64,000 nt of DNA from Zea mays (taxonomy: Eukaryota > Streptophyta > Magnoliopsida > Poales > Poaceae): the NCBI RefSeq assembly GCF_902167145.1, contig NC_050097.1, forward strand, positions 225,761,034 to 225,825,033, read 5' to 3'. Of this stretch, positions 47,161-62,319 are shown piece after piece. The notes under the pieces were generated by a model, which was not told where the DNA came from, did not search any database, and saw only the letters and a list, made by a program, of their open reading frames with translations. Made by a program: the position numbers and the translations under genes. Positions within the stretch are counted from its first letter, which is position 1. Each line of letters starts with the position of its first letter.

Positions 47161-48552
47161 TACCTGTAACATGACTCTGTTCGGTAGGGCCCTTCTTACG
47201 CCCATGTAATCAAGCTCGTACTATTTTCCTCACAAAAGGGGTTGAGGTTTTTAATGAGGTGGAGCCTTGTAATAAAAGAAGCAAAAATCCCTCTAAGAAC
47301 TCTTTCTCATCCGTTGAAAAGGCTCAAACTAGATCCGTAACATCAACAACCATAAGTCATCGCGTCCGCAAAGACACAGTTGCAAAGACACGTGCGACTC
47401 ATAAAATTTGTGCAAAAGTTGCATAATGGTGCAGCCGAATTAGAAAAAACATGTGGAGTCACCTAAGGGTGCAAAGTCATCTAAGGATGCAAATTCTGTG
47501 CAAAAATTGACTAAGGGTGCGAAGTCACAAAAATATGCAATCCTTAATTCGAGGAAAAGTCACCTAATGGTGCAGCCGAACTTTCTTAAGATCACGAAGA
47601 CACAAAAACATATTCACAATAGTCCCCAATTGGTAAGGGGGTGAGGGCAGTGTCTCGCTACTAAGTTGCCGATCAGGGACCACTATGAATCCACCACCCA
47701 TCGACTTTATTACAAAAACAAGATGTTGCCTATAGACAACCACAAGCGAGTACATTATTCAAGGACTAGGGGCTCCTCCTTCACAATAAGACCAAGCTCT
47801 CTATAGCTAAATAGAAGCAACTCAAGCTCTTTTCCCTCAAACAAATGCCTAAGGTTATCCTTGTGAAAACATGGATGAATAGGATCACCACTCAGAGGGT
47901 TAAAAGTCAACAAATGCCCTGCCCTCTAGGCAACAGACTTCAATATGACCTAAGCAACGTCCTTTGAAGTCCCGGCCTCCACGATTATCGACAAGGGCAC
48001 CACCTTCTTGGTTCCAGAGCTCTTACAAAGACATTTTCGTATAGACTTTTGCTTCCCTTTCCCAGGAATAGGGCAACCCCCTACTCGCATCGACTCAAAT
48101 AGCTGATGACATTTCGTCTAATAGTGCAAAATACACTAACTCATCTTCGATATTTGAAGACTCCAGTGATTCAAAAAATCTATAAATCTTGTCTCAGCCC
48201 AACAAGGGACTCCGATAACTCAGCGGAGAAAAAAATGGCGTTAACTCCAGGCCTCGTCGCAACGTCACAATGTGTAAGATGTGTTGTGAAGGCCACAACA
48301 TCAGAACCAACGCAGGCACCAAACTATAGTTAGTGTATTTGCCTACACAACTCCAAAATATGGCATTTCTACCTACACAGCCTACTGTGCTATGATGTCA
48401 TTTATACCTCGACCCCTTTGGTCGCATCACCATCGCACTATGAAGCATCCAAGTCGCTCTCCCTCCTCGAAGTCATGGGACAGACTGCTGGTGAAGCCAT
48501 CCGCTCTGTGCCCGCATCAAGGTCGATAACAAATGAAGTCATCCGGCCAGCA
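47161..48552 (+). other. Tat-lineage 3' non-coding region
   Basis: This is sequence downstream of the integrase end. At 47380-47580 there are five or more imperfect repeats of the words GTCACCTAAGGGTGCAAA. I see no gene, and the short frames are not credible. Confidence 0.4.
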
Positions 48553-48922
48553 TGTAACACCCTGAATTTAGGGGTATAAAATTTCTTTGCTTGTATCCAC
48601 AAATTCAGGAGTTACTCCTCTTTTCTCTCTCTCCTCGAGTACCTTTTTCCTTTTTCTTTAGAAAGGGTTATTATTTTAGAAATGTAAGTGTTTCTCCTAT
48701 GAGTAAAACCTCAAAAATATATGGAAGTGTTGCATGATGCTGACCCTCATATCTTACTCTTGCTTGGTGCATATGTTTGGTGTACATCCCTTTAAATTTG
48801 TGAAGTGCATTTGAATATGGATTCAAATAAAAGAGAAAGGAAAAGGAAAAAGAAAAGGAAAATAAAATTCAAAAAGAACAAGAAAAGGAAAATGAGCCCG
48901 CTACCCTTCCCTAGGCCTTTCG
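48553..48922 (+). repeat. Start of a gypsy-type LTR, interrupted
   Basis: TGTAACACCCTGAATTTAGG is the usual start of a grass gypsy LTR. It is followed by TTCAGGAGTTACTCC and an AAAGGAAAAGGAAAA purine run (48825-48895). It is cut at 48922 by the Tekay element. The other half should lie beyond the right edge of the window. Confidence 0.6.
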
Positions 48923-51808
<2,886 letters not shown>

Positions 51809-51822
51809 GCTTACCCCCTTAA
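51809..51822 (-). other. Tekay polypurine tract
   Basis: The minus strand reads AAGGGGGTAAGC directly before the 3' LTR start. The gag-pol stop TAA is part of it. Confidence 0.8.
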
Positions 51823-54800
51823 AAAGAATCTTGTCCCAAGATTCGGATGATCCAACAGGGTAAATGAGTACGTACCATTGTGTCTAGAAAGAAAACCAGG
51901 AAAGTTTTTATTCAGATAGTCCGCAGTCTCCCATGTTGCTTCAGCCTTTGTGTGATGACTCCACTGTACCTTGTACATCTTGACTGATTGTCGTCTCGTT
52001 TTTCTCTCTTTGCAATCTAGAACCTTGACAGAGTGTTCCTCATATGATAAGTCGGGTTCCACAATGATTTTATCTTGTTCTATGATTTCAGTAGGGACCC
52101 GAACACATTTCTTAAGCTGAGACACGTGAAAGATGTTGTGGATAGCTGATAATTCTGGTGGAATCTTGATTCGGTACGCCACCGGTCCACAAATCTGGGT
52201 GACCTCGTAGGGACCAATGTACCGAGGGGCTAGCTTCCCTTTAAGACCGAACCTTTGTACACCTTTGGTCGGGGAGACCTTAAGATAAACATGATCCCCT
52301 ACCTCAAATCGTAGAGGTTTCCTCCGCTTATCATGGTAATTCTTTTGTCTTGCTTGGGCGGCAATAAGATTCTTTTGTATGATTTTAACCTTCTCTTCAG
52401 CTTCAATTACCAATTCAGGTCCAAATATCTCTCGTTCTCCTACTTGGGACCAACTCAACGGGGTTCGACATCTCCGTCCATACAAGGCTTCGAAAGGTGC
52501 CATCTTCAAGCTGGCTTGATAACTGTTGTTATATGCAAACTCCGCCAAGGATAGACATTTGTCCCAATTTTTGCCATAATGAATGGCACAACCTCGAAGC
52601 ATGTCTTCCAGAATTTGATTCACCCTTTCTGTTTGTCCATCGGTCTGGGGGTGGTATGCTGAGCTGCGAATAAGCTTGGTGCCAAGGGAATTTTGCAATT
52701 GCTCCCAAAAGCGCGCTACAAACTGTGTACCTCGATCAGAAACAATGGTTTTGGGCACTCCATGCAGGCAAACTATGCGGTCCAGATATATCTCAGCATA
52801 TCTCCTTGCCGAATAAGTTGTGTGCACTGGGAGAAAATGGGACGTCTTAGTAAGTCTGTCCACGATAACCCAAATGGAATCATGTTTCTGAGATGTATTG
52901 GGCAATCCCACAATAAAATCCATACTGATGTCATCCCATTTCCATGATGGTATTGGTAGTGGTTGAAGGGTACCCGCTACCTTCAAGTGGCTCGCCTTTA
53001 CCCTTTGGCAGGTGTCACATTCTGACACATATTTAGCAATCTCCCTTTTCATCCTAGTCCACCAGTATAGGGATCTAAGGTCATGGTACATCTTATTGCT
53101 TCCGGGGTGCATAGAAAATTTGGAGAGATGAGCCTCATCCAGAATTTTCTTCCTAAGATCCTGATCCTTGGGAACAACAAGTCGATCTTCGAACCATAGT
53201 ACGCCCTTACTGTCCTGGTGAAAACACTTATACTTCTCCACCTTTTGTGAGAGCATTTCTTTGATAACTTGCACTCCCTTGTCACTGAGTTGTGTCATGA
53301 TAATCTGATCCTGCAAGGTTGTCTCCACTGAGACGTAATCCAGAGTACCCGGGGAAACAACTTCCATGCTTAACTTGCTCAACTCATCGCACAAAGTGGC
53401 GACATGAGAATCTATGGTCAGACAGTGGCATTGGGTCTTGCAACTCAAGGCGTCTGCTACCACATTTGCCTTTCCAGGGTGGTAGTGCACTTCGAGGTCA
53501 TAATCCTTAATTAGCTCTAACCACCTTCTCTGTCTCATGTTTAATTCGGTTTGAGTGAAAATGTATTTGAGACTTTTGTGATCTGTGTAGATATTACAAT
53601 GAGTGCCCATAAGATAATGTCTCCATATTTTTAGAGCATGAATCACAGCCGCTAATTCCAGGTCATGCGTTGGATAACTCTGCTCATGTGGCCGAAGTGC
53701 ACGTGAAGCATAGGCAATGACTCGGTTCTCTTGCATAAGCACACAACCGAGTCCAATACCGGAAGCATCACAATACACATCAAAAGGCTTGGCATTGTCG
53801 GGCTGAGCTAAGACCGGTGTTGTGGTTAAATGTCCTCTTAGAAGGTGAAAGGCTTCTTCACAATGTTGGTTCCACACAAACTTAACTCCCTTCCTTAACA
53901 ACTCTATCATTGGTTTGGCAATTCTAGAAAAGTTTGGGATGAAACGACGGTAATAACCAGCTAGGCCTAGGAAACTTCTTATTTGATGAACTGAAGTGGG
54001 GGGTTTCCAGTCCATTACTTCTTGTACCTTTACTGGGTCAACGACAATACCCTCAGAAGAAATAGTGTGCCCTAGAAATTTTACCTTGTCTATCCAAAAC
54101 TCACACTTAGAGAATTTGGCATACAATTGATGCTTTCTTAAACGTTGAAGCACGGTGTGAAGGTGCTTGACATGTTCTTCCTCATTCTTGGAATATACCA
54201 ATATGTCATCAATAAAAACTACCACAAATTTATCGAGTTCGGGCATAAACACTGAATTCATGAGATACATGAAGTAGGCAGGAGCATTTGTAAGTCCGAA
54301 AGACATGACTAGATATTCATATAGTCCATATCTAGTTGAGAAGGCAGTTTTTGGGATGTCACTGGGTCGAATCTTAATTTGATGATACCCAGAGCGAAGG
54401 TCCATCTTAGAAAATACTCTAGCTCCAGCTAACTGATCAAAAAGAACATCTATGCGGGGTCAAGGGTATTTATTCTTAATAGTTACCGCATTGAGAGGGC
54501 GGTAGTCCACACATAACCTTAGACTTTTGTCCTTTTTCTTTACAAAGAGAGCTGGGCAACCCCATGGTGATGTGCTGGGGCGGATAAACCCCTTGTCTAA
54601 CAATTCTTGAAGTTGTTTCTTTAGTTCTGCCAATTCAACTGGCGGCATTCGATAGGGTCTTTTTGAAATGGGTGCCGTGCCTGGCTGCAGTTCAATGACA
54701 AACTCTATGTCTCTATCTGGTGGCATCCCTGGCAAGTCATCCGGAAAGACATCGGCGTACTCGCGGACCACAGGAATTTCCCCTAATTTAGACTCTATCA

Positions 54801-56317
54801 TGGAGCAATTGCTAGAGTTTATGCTCTGCTCGACAGGTAGGTACAAGGTGAGGGTCCCATATGCAGGTGACTTGAACTCTAGGACTCGAGCTGCTATGTC
54901 CATTACGACTTGGTGTTTGGTCATCCAATCCACTCCCAAAATAACATCTATACCCTCCAATCCCAATATAATAAGGTCTGCATGGAAGATTTTACTTCCA
55001 AGTTTGATTGGTACTTGACGGGTGAGTTGGTTGGATGAAATTCTACCACCAGGTGTAGTGATCATATACGACCCTTTTGTATGACATATTACCAGTTGGC
55101 ATTTAACACTGAACCTTGAACTGAGAAAACTGTGTGAAGCACCAGAATCAAACAATATAACCGTGGGTCGATTTTGGATAAGGAAGTTACCCGTCATGAC
55201 TGGCGCCCCTTCAAGAAGGTCAGCAAGTGTGGTGAAATTGATCCTCCCTTGCTTGACTTGGACTGTGGGTTTCTTGCCCTTGCTTTGATTTGAGTTTTGT
55301 CCTTGTTTCTGCTGGCGATTCTGAGGACATTCTTTTGCAAAGTGTCCTGTACTTCCACAAGTAAAGCACCTATTTCCAGAACCTGGGCGATTCGGTTGCT
55401 GATAATTTGGCCTGGTGTTTTGGGATGGTGGAATGGTAAACCGGGGATTACCCTGTTGTTGCGGTGGTCGCAGTACCCAACGTCCAGATGGTGATGGTTG
55501 GGGAGGAGCTCCAGGCCGTGCACTAGGGACGAGCCTAAATTTTTGATTCGGGGCACTTGGTGGTACAGCCGGGGCCTTTCGCTTCTTCTCTGCTCGATGA
55601 GCCATGATACAATCTTCCTGCGATATAGCTACATTCACCAATTCGTTGTAGCTGTCTATTTTTACTGGGTTCAAGCGTTCTTTAAGCTTGGTATTGAGAC
55701 CCCGACGGAAACGATCTCTCTTTTTGGCATCTGTATCTGCATGATACCCTGCATACTGGCTCAGATTGTTGAACACTTGGGCATATTGGAGTACTGTGCG
55801 GTTGCCTTGGGTCAACGCAAGAAACTCTGTCAGTTTTCGCTCCATTAGACCTTCTGGAATGTGGTGTGCCCTAAAAGCTATCTTGAATTCTTCCCATAAA
55901 ACTAGGTGATCTGCTGGGAGCATGGCATGGTAATTGTCCCACCATAGACGAGCAGTTCCTCTTAATTGTTGCGCAGCAAATCTAGCCTTGCTTTCCTCCG
56001 GGCAATCTGCCGTAAGTAGAGTAAATTTGGACTCAATGATGCGTATCCAAGCATCAGCGTCCAAGGGTTCTTCCGTTTTGTTGAACAGAGGTGGCTGGGT
56101 ACTCAAGAAATCTTGATAGCTTGCCACTTGGAGTTGGTGGTTGTTATGCCCATTGTGAGGTGGTGGCAGGGGTTTGCCTTTGCACAAGCTGTCGTAGTAG
56201 TTCCGTCTGAGCGGCCAGTATCGCCTCCATGGAAGGCGGTTGCAGCACGGGTGGTGCCTGCTGATGTCCACCAGTCTCACCATGGCCTCTAGGGTGCTGG
56301 CGCGTTTCATCTGCCAT
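51811..56317 (-). pseudogene. gag-pol: Tekay gag-pol polyprotein, nearly intact, with one stop and one frameshift
   Basis: The minus-strand start is the ATG at 56317 ([14 protein letters not shown]). A frameshift near 56155 moves to the main frame, which then runs to TAA 51811-51813 with a single internal stop, TGA 54460-54462, at the beginning of the RT domain. In order: Gag capsid ([11 protein letters not shown]), CCHC knuckle ([14 protein letters not shown], near 55350), protease ([13 protein letters not shown]), RT ([25 protein letters not shown]), RNase H ([13 protein letters not shown]), integrase ([17 protein letters not shown] ... [38 protein letters not shown]). A C-terminal chromodomain ([19 protein letters not shown]) closes it. 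Catalytic residues that I could check are intact. The stop codon lies inside the polypurine tract. Confidence 0.9.
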
Positions 56318-56727
56318 CTGCAACTGTGAACCTTTATATTAGTATTTTAGGCATCACTTGTGCTGCATATGCTGAAGGTAATTAGGATTTTATAGGTGCG
56401 TAGGCAACAAAATTCACAACAACATTTGGTATGCATTGCAAGGACCGAAAATACCAAAATTATACCGAGGACTCGCACCCGTTATGATTTCCAAAACAAC
56501 AACAACCAGTTTTCAGTTTCTTGCACATACCATGAGGTTAGGCCATGTTTACACAAAATTTGCCTTACAACCTAGGGTACCAACATGCAAGGAATGCTCT
56601 AGTCTAGGTTAGCCAGTTACACCCAAGAACCAAAATTTGGCTACTTCGAGGAGCATACCCATCATTCGCTGCTAACTAATCTATCCTAATTATTAACTGA
56701 CATAACACTCCCTGCCGAGGGGTGTGC
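56318..56727 (-). other. Spacer between orf0 and gag
   Basis: This is 410 bases of AT-rich sequence with no frame of note. If orf0 and gag come from one transcript, ribosomes would have to reinitiate or the region would have to be spliced. I see no evidence for either. Confidence 0.5.
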
Positions 56728-57570
56728 TCAGTCGACTGGTGGCAGTGGTGCTCCACTCTCGGTGGTTAACTCAGAAACACCCTCAATCTCCTCTGGGTCT
56801 TCCCCCTCCTCATCCATATCAGCATCTTCAAGGTCAGCCTCCATCTCGACATGTTCCTGGTGGTGCATCTCAATGTGATCATTAGCCTCCTCCAGCTCAA
56901 GGTTAAGGTCATGGAGCTGATCTTCCAAGTCTGCAATAGTCATGGCCTGCACACCTACCTGCTCCTGAAGCTCATGAACCTGAACTCCCATCGCCTCAAT
57001 TTGTAGCTTTTGGTCGGACAATTCTGTAGAAAGATTAATGATGCGAACTTGTCTCTCACTAAGGATCTGGCGAGTTGTTTGAGTGAGGGCCACCAAATAT
57101 GTCATGGCCTGACTCTGCAGTGCCTGGAGGTGTTGCAGTGCCCTGATGCATCGGGTTGCCATGAGGATCGCCTCCTGGGGGCAACTGAAACCCAAGAGGA
57201 CTATGTTGGCAATCCTGTCCAACCATAAGGGGTCATCTTGCTGCTTCAGGGGAAACAACCCCATGTACTCACAGAAGGCCACAAGCGCATGCAAAGCTGA
57301 TGCCTCCCATGTGTCGCCAAGGCGAAAGCCCTCCGTCTCGGTGTCCAAAAAAGGCCACTCAGGGTACACCGGATGAGACCACAATGTGAGTTGTACCCGA
57401 CAGCGAGGCACTCCGTGCTCCTCGAACTCATATCCAACGTAGTGGGGAGGAGTGGTGTAACCGACAGTCCTCAATAGGTCCCACAAAATAGCGGGAAAGC
57501 CCTCCCAGTGCAGACACACAGAGTGGGCAAACCCATGCTCGTCCACCACCACATGATCCGGAGCCGCCAT
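56728..57570 (-). CDS. orf0, extra ORF upstream of gag, about 280 aa, acidic coiled coil
   Basis: This is an open frame on the element's sense strand between the 5' LTR and gag. I take the second in-frame ATG, at 57570 (MAAPDHVVVDEHGFAHSVC). Another lies four codons upstream. Residues 1-100 hold a globular, aromatic-rich part (LHWEGFPAILWDLL, PHYVGYEFEEHGVPRC), and residues about 105-150 a helical segment. Residues about 150-235 are strongly heptad-like (LSDQKLQIEAMGVQVHELQE), and the last 45 are very acidic with a DMDEEGEDPEEIEG stretch. RIRE3/RIRE8-type elements are described with an orf0 at this place. Its function is unknown to me. The intact frame in a gag-pol-damaged element fits a recent insertion. 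Confidence 0.75.
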   Translation of the reverse strand: MAAPDHVVVDEHGFAHSVCLHWEGFPAILWDLLRTVGYTTPPHYVGYEFEEHGVPRCRVQLTLWSHPVYPEWPFLDTETEGFRLGDTWEASALHALVAFCEYMGLFPLKQQDDPLWLDRIANIVLLGFSCPQEAILMATRCIRALQHLQALQSQAMTYLVALTQTTRQILSERQVRIINLSTELSDQKLQIEAMGVQVHELQEQVGVQAMTIADLEDQLHDLNLELEEANDHIEMHHQEHVEMEADLEDADMDEEGEDPEEIEGVSELTTESGAPLPPVD

Positions 57571-58252
57571 CTGTGAAAACACAAGATGGAGTAAGTAGGA
57601 CCAGAAAAGAACAGATTGTTAAACAGTAAGCAAATTGGTTGTTACTCGAGATCTATGGCTCAAGGTTTCTCCAATTTTTACCAGAGAACTCCTTAAGTTA
57701 TTAATTAGGTACACCTTTGTTGTTCACTAGTTGGGTCAAACATCTTCCTAAAGTGGTCATTCACTCAAGTCTTTATAGAGGGGTCAAATCGGTTTTGGTC
57801 CTAGACAACCCTATGGTAATTAGGTTATATCTTTAGTCAGATTTAAGCAAACATCGCTATTTCGAGAAATGGATACGAAACTTAGTTTAGAACAACTTTG
57901 GTGTCCAAAATTGTATTCAACTTTGCTAAGATAACTTAAAATGGCAAGAACCACCTATCTACTACAAAGTAACAGATTATGCTTAGTTTTAGTTATTATG
58001 CATGCATGCTCGTCCTAGGCGCCCTCTCAAGCTTATCTATTTCTTTGGCGCTATTACGACGCCTTTCCTAAATACCCTTAGCCTTCACGGCATACTTATA
58101 TAGCCACCTATACCCTCCTAACCTCTAAGGCTTCACGAACCAAGGTTTGTCCTTAACATTCCTATGTTCTATATCCACACGACTTTTCTAGGTTAGTTTT
58201 GATTGGAACATGTTCTTGTGGGTTGTTAGATTCTCTAGTGGTGTGTTACTGC
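57571..58252 (-). other. Tekay 5' leader
   Basis: This is the untranslated leader between the PBS and orf0. It contains many short frames and upstream ATGs, and I recognise nothing else in it. Confidence 0.5.
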
Positions 58253-58264
58253 CCTCTGATACCA
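58253..58264 (-). other. Tekay primer-binding site (initiator tRNA-Met type)
   Basis: The minus strand reads TGGTATCAGAGG beginning two bases after the 5' LTR end. Confidence 0.9.
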
Positions 58265-58911
58265 GCTGTGGCGGAACCGCCCTGCATAATCCAACTTAAG
58301 TGCATTGACTTCCACCCCGAGGGTGACGGCACACTAAAATGGGATTAAACTGACAGTCCGTCGGATCACATCCGATTTAACCACATATACAGGATCGATA
58401 ACCACGTCTCATTCGAAGATGAGAATAGAGAATTCAACCATCCACAAAGGTAATAACATGCCATATTAAGGACGATTATTATTATTACAAGACATAGGTT
58501 TGAACATAAACCATTGGTTCCAAGTTTCACTGGCAGCGGAAATAAAGGTAACGTCGTGCTAACGATAAGCTAATGATACATAAGTAGGATGGCAAAGCCG
58601 ACCACGAGCTACTCCACATGATCCTCTCCTGCGGAGGTCATATCCCACTCGACCGTCCATCCAGGCGGCAAATGACTTGGCCAAGTTATTCCAGCAACCA
58701 TCTCCTCTATGTTAGTATCTGAAAAAAAATGCCACAAGCAAGGCTGAGTATACTAATACTCAGCGAGACTTACCCGGTGTGTGGAAACTACTCCACTACC
58801 TCTAGACACATGAGGGCTTTTGGTTGAGGGGTTGGTTTGCCAAAAGCAGTTGTTTAATTGAATCAAGTTTTAGCTTCAAATTCTAGTTGTAGATTAAACT
58901 AGGTTTGCATC

Positions 58912-59580
58912 TGTTGGGGGCCTTCGTCCTCCGAAGGTCCTCAAAAACATGATTTGACAATGTTTTCCAAGTGAATTATATGAACAGGTATTTTCGGATT
59001 CAGAATTATGGATATGGAGCACGACCAGGACGAAGGCTGAGCCAGACGAAGGTCGGGGGCAGCCGAAGCTGTACGCATGGAAGCTTCGGCGCGATGGCAC
59101 AAGGGGGAACCGACCTTAAGATGAAAAGACTTCGGGGTCCTCAATAGATTTCCATAAACCGTTAACAAATGTAATGGACATGGATGTAATTTTACGTGGG
59201 CTGCGTCCCGCGTCTATAAATAGATGAACAGTACTCCCGTACTGTTCATGCTGACCTTACATTTGCTTTCGCGTCACGCCTGTACTTTTTACCTTCTCTC
59301 AGGACCGAAGGTACATTTGTAATTTGAAATCATTTCTATTTTCCCATGTTAATAAAATAGAAATGATCCCATGATGATGCTTATATTATATCTCATGCTT
59401 TATATGAGTCTTTCGTTATTACCTATTATATTTACGAAGGTATGTCTCTTATGACCTTCGTCCGAAACTCATTATTTCCCGAAGGGACATAATGCTTCGA
59501 AGGACGAAGGACTTTAACACTTAACACTTTTCATGTTGCCTTGTTCTTAACTCTTAGCATTTGAGAACAAGTCACCAACA
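58912..59580 (+). mobile_element. Solo LTR (669 bp) with GCATC target duplication
   Basis: It starts TGTTGGGGGCCTTCG and ends AAGTCACCAACA. It is flanked by GCATC at 58907-58911 and 59581-59585, while the sister LTR has the single GCATC near 49568. A TATAAATA box lies at 59215-59222 and CGAAGG words are frequent. There is no internal region, so the parent element was lost by LTR-LTR recombination. Confidence 0.9.
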
Positions 59581-61484
59581 GCATCCTTTCTAAGCAACCA
59601 TGGTAACAAGCAATTATAACAAGCAACATCTTTAAGCACCAACCTCGTTTCACTTTTTACTCAATGCAGTACATCGATCAAGCAGTCTCAATAGCTGCGA
59701 GAAACAGACGATTCGAATCGAGTTTCAACCTTGCAAGGTGAACCTAAACACACGACATGCAGGTGGCACTCAGGTCCCACCCTCGTCAACCGTCCCCGTC
59801 GATTCCCAGTACGTAGAACAGAGCCCACTCCCCTTGGATACAAAGCCCCACTGCCCCGGACCCGCCGTGCAGTGACTGCTCTTGTATCCACCACTAGCTA
59901 TTATGGGAAACCTCGTTTCAGAGCAAGTGGGAAGAAAGTCCACATGCAGGTTCAGTCAGGTACTAGGCTTACCGATTACCATATTTCTCAGCATGTGTTT
60001 AGTACATTCAAACGCTTGATACAAAGTATCCACATGTTAATCCTTATTCCAAGTTTCGTTCTATAGACAGGGTATCCCCCAGGAATCCATGTCCATAGAC
60101 AATCATAAATTCCATTATTAAAAGTATGACCAGCAATACCTGAGCTCGCGCGAGTGCTAGAAAAATCACTCGACTTCTACCGAGATCTCTAATTAGCATA
60201 GCAGCTACTCGACCTAGCATACTAGTATTCATTTCGAAAAGGAACCTGAGTTTATGCATCTAGGGTTTCAAACAACTCCTACACGTAGTGCACAATACAA
60301 GCCTACAACAGAGTTGTAGTAAAATAACATATAACAGGTTATATATAAAACCGGGGCTTGCCTTCTTGAGTTGGGCCGGGGAAAAAGTCTCCCGAAGTGG
60401 GATTCAGGTCTTGAACAACCTCGACAGCAGTCAGATTACTCTCTTGTTGTCCACCTTCTGTTGCCGGTGTCGGTACTAGCACGTACTCTCCATCGACAAT
60501 ATTGAAATCTACAGGAGATGCACATGTATGAATATTGAGCGGTCATCTTCGTTCACATACAAATTTATTTAAATTAAAGTTTTAGACGGATGATAATGTG
60601 ATAATTTTTTTTATGTCTTTACAATAGATAGAATATTTCATGTCTAACTTAGTTTCCTCCGTTTGTTTTTCTTTCTTCTCGTATCAAACTACAATTAACA
60701 ATTCCTATTAATCGGATCGGCTAGGGTCACGACATAAAGTTTTCTTTTATTATTATTATTTCCTCCTACGTCTTAGCCTTAGTTTAAGGGATTGATTTTG
60801 TATAAAATTTTTATTGGTCGCAAACAAAGTTTCACGGCCACGGATGATAGGAACTCTAACTAGGGACTACATCAGAGACAGACTAACGTATTTAGATAGT
60901 GGATTAGTATCTAAAACTCATGAGAAATTTGTTTTAATTTGCTCACCAAAACAGAGTGAGAAATCCAGAGAGAGGTCGTCGGTGCTGTCCAAGAAAGCGA
61001 AGCTGTTGCCGGGAGCTTCGATCCGCTTGGGTCGTGGCTGGAAACGTAGACCAGCACACGACTGCTGCTCAGGTCGACGACGGATGAGCCTGCTGCTGTC
61101 GAAAGACGTTCGTGGCGTGGCAGCAAGCAGAGGATTAGGAGACGCAGAAGCGAGCGGAGGAAGAACGACGCGAGCGTGGGCTGCACTGCTGCGTATGTGA
61201 GGAAGCTATCTTTGGTCCTGTGGAAAAAAAATAGAAGAAACATGCTAGGACCGATGGGTGAACAACAGATATACTTCAGCTCCACTTTTTTTTACAGACT
61301 AGGACGGTGGCCGCTATCAGCCCGGCACGTAGCACCTGCTGCACACATGCGTGGCGAGCGCGTGCGTGTGCACGTACTCTACGCTGAGCATTAGTAAGTC
61401 TTCTTCCTTTTTATTTAAGATTTTCCTTCTTCGTTTTTGTTGATTAGTTGTTGTTTTTTATTATTACCAACGCCTGTCTTACGG

Positions 61485-61575
<91 letters not shown>

Positions 61576-61734
61576 TTGTATATTAGGAGCCCTGGGCTTC
61601 CTTTAGTTATTGGAAGCCCAGGCCAGACAGTGCAATCCGGTCGAGCCGGACCAGGTCCAGACGTCTATAAAAGGAAATCCGTAGTGCTAGGGATCCGTTT
61701 TTACACCCCATCTCGATTCATTAGCGACAGTTGC

Positions 61735-62115
61735 CAGGCCGGCGGTGGCGGCGGTTCCCAGGCCGACGGTGGCGGCCTCGATCCAGAGGGCGAGCGGCGG
61801 CGACAGCGCCCTTATGTGGTGGCGGCGGTTTCCAGGCCGGCGGTGGCGGCCCCCGATCCAGAGGGCGAGCGGCGGCAGCGTCCTTGTGCGGTGGCGACGA
61901 TTCCCAGGCCGCTGGCCGCAACTCCATTACCTCGACGCGCGGTGGCGGAGGTTCCTCGATCCGCAGCGAGGCCCTTGTGCAGGCAAGCGGCGGCGTCCCC
62001 GAAGTCCCGAGGAGGCGGCACTTCCAAGGCCGGCGAGCAAGCGACGCCCGTCGACGTGCGAGTAGCGACGGCGACGCATGAGGCGCGATGTTCGAGCGAG
62101 CGACGTCACGGAAGG
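61735..62115 (+). repeat. GC-rich cassette with 75-bp tandem repeats in the TIR element
   Basis: About 380 bases of high GC contain a 75-bp direct repeat of a little over two copies (GATCCAGAGGGCGAGCGGCG at 61780 and 61855). A TATAAAA motif at 61666-61672 lies upstream. A frame of 193 codons (61576-62157) spans the cassette but is made of Ala/Arg/Pro/Gly-rich repeats, and all frames are open there. I do not call it a protein gene. It could be a captured GC-rich gene 5' end or simple-repeat expansion. Confidence 0.55.
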
Positions 62116-62319
62116 GGCGAGATGCGCGCAGCAATGATTGCGCGTGACATCCTCTAATCCGGCGCATTTTTCTTTTCGTTTATTGTGTTTTATGCCTACC
62201 ACATGTATTATTTACGCTAAAAACTGTATGTTTTTATGCTTTAACACAGAGTTCGTATATCAGTTTACTGCATGCACATTTGAAAGGAAATTCCTTGATT
62301 TATGCTGTTCTTAATTTGC

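Noticed and set aside
61576..62157. 193-codon frame in the TIR element as a real protein
   Set aside because: All frames are open in the GC-rich repeat and the product is low-complexity Ala/Arg/Pro/Gly.
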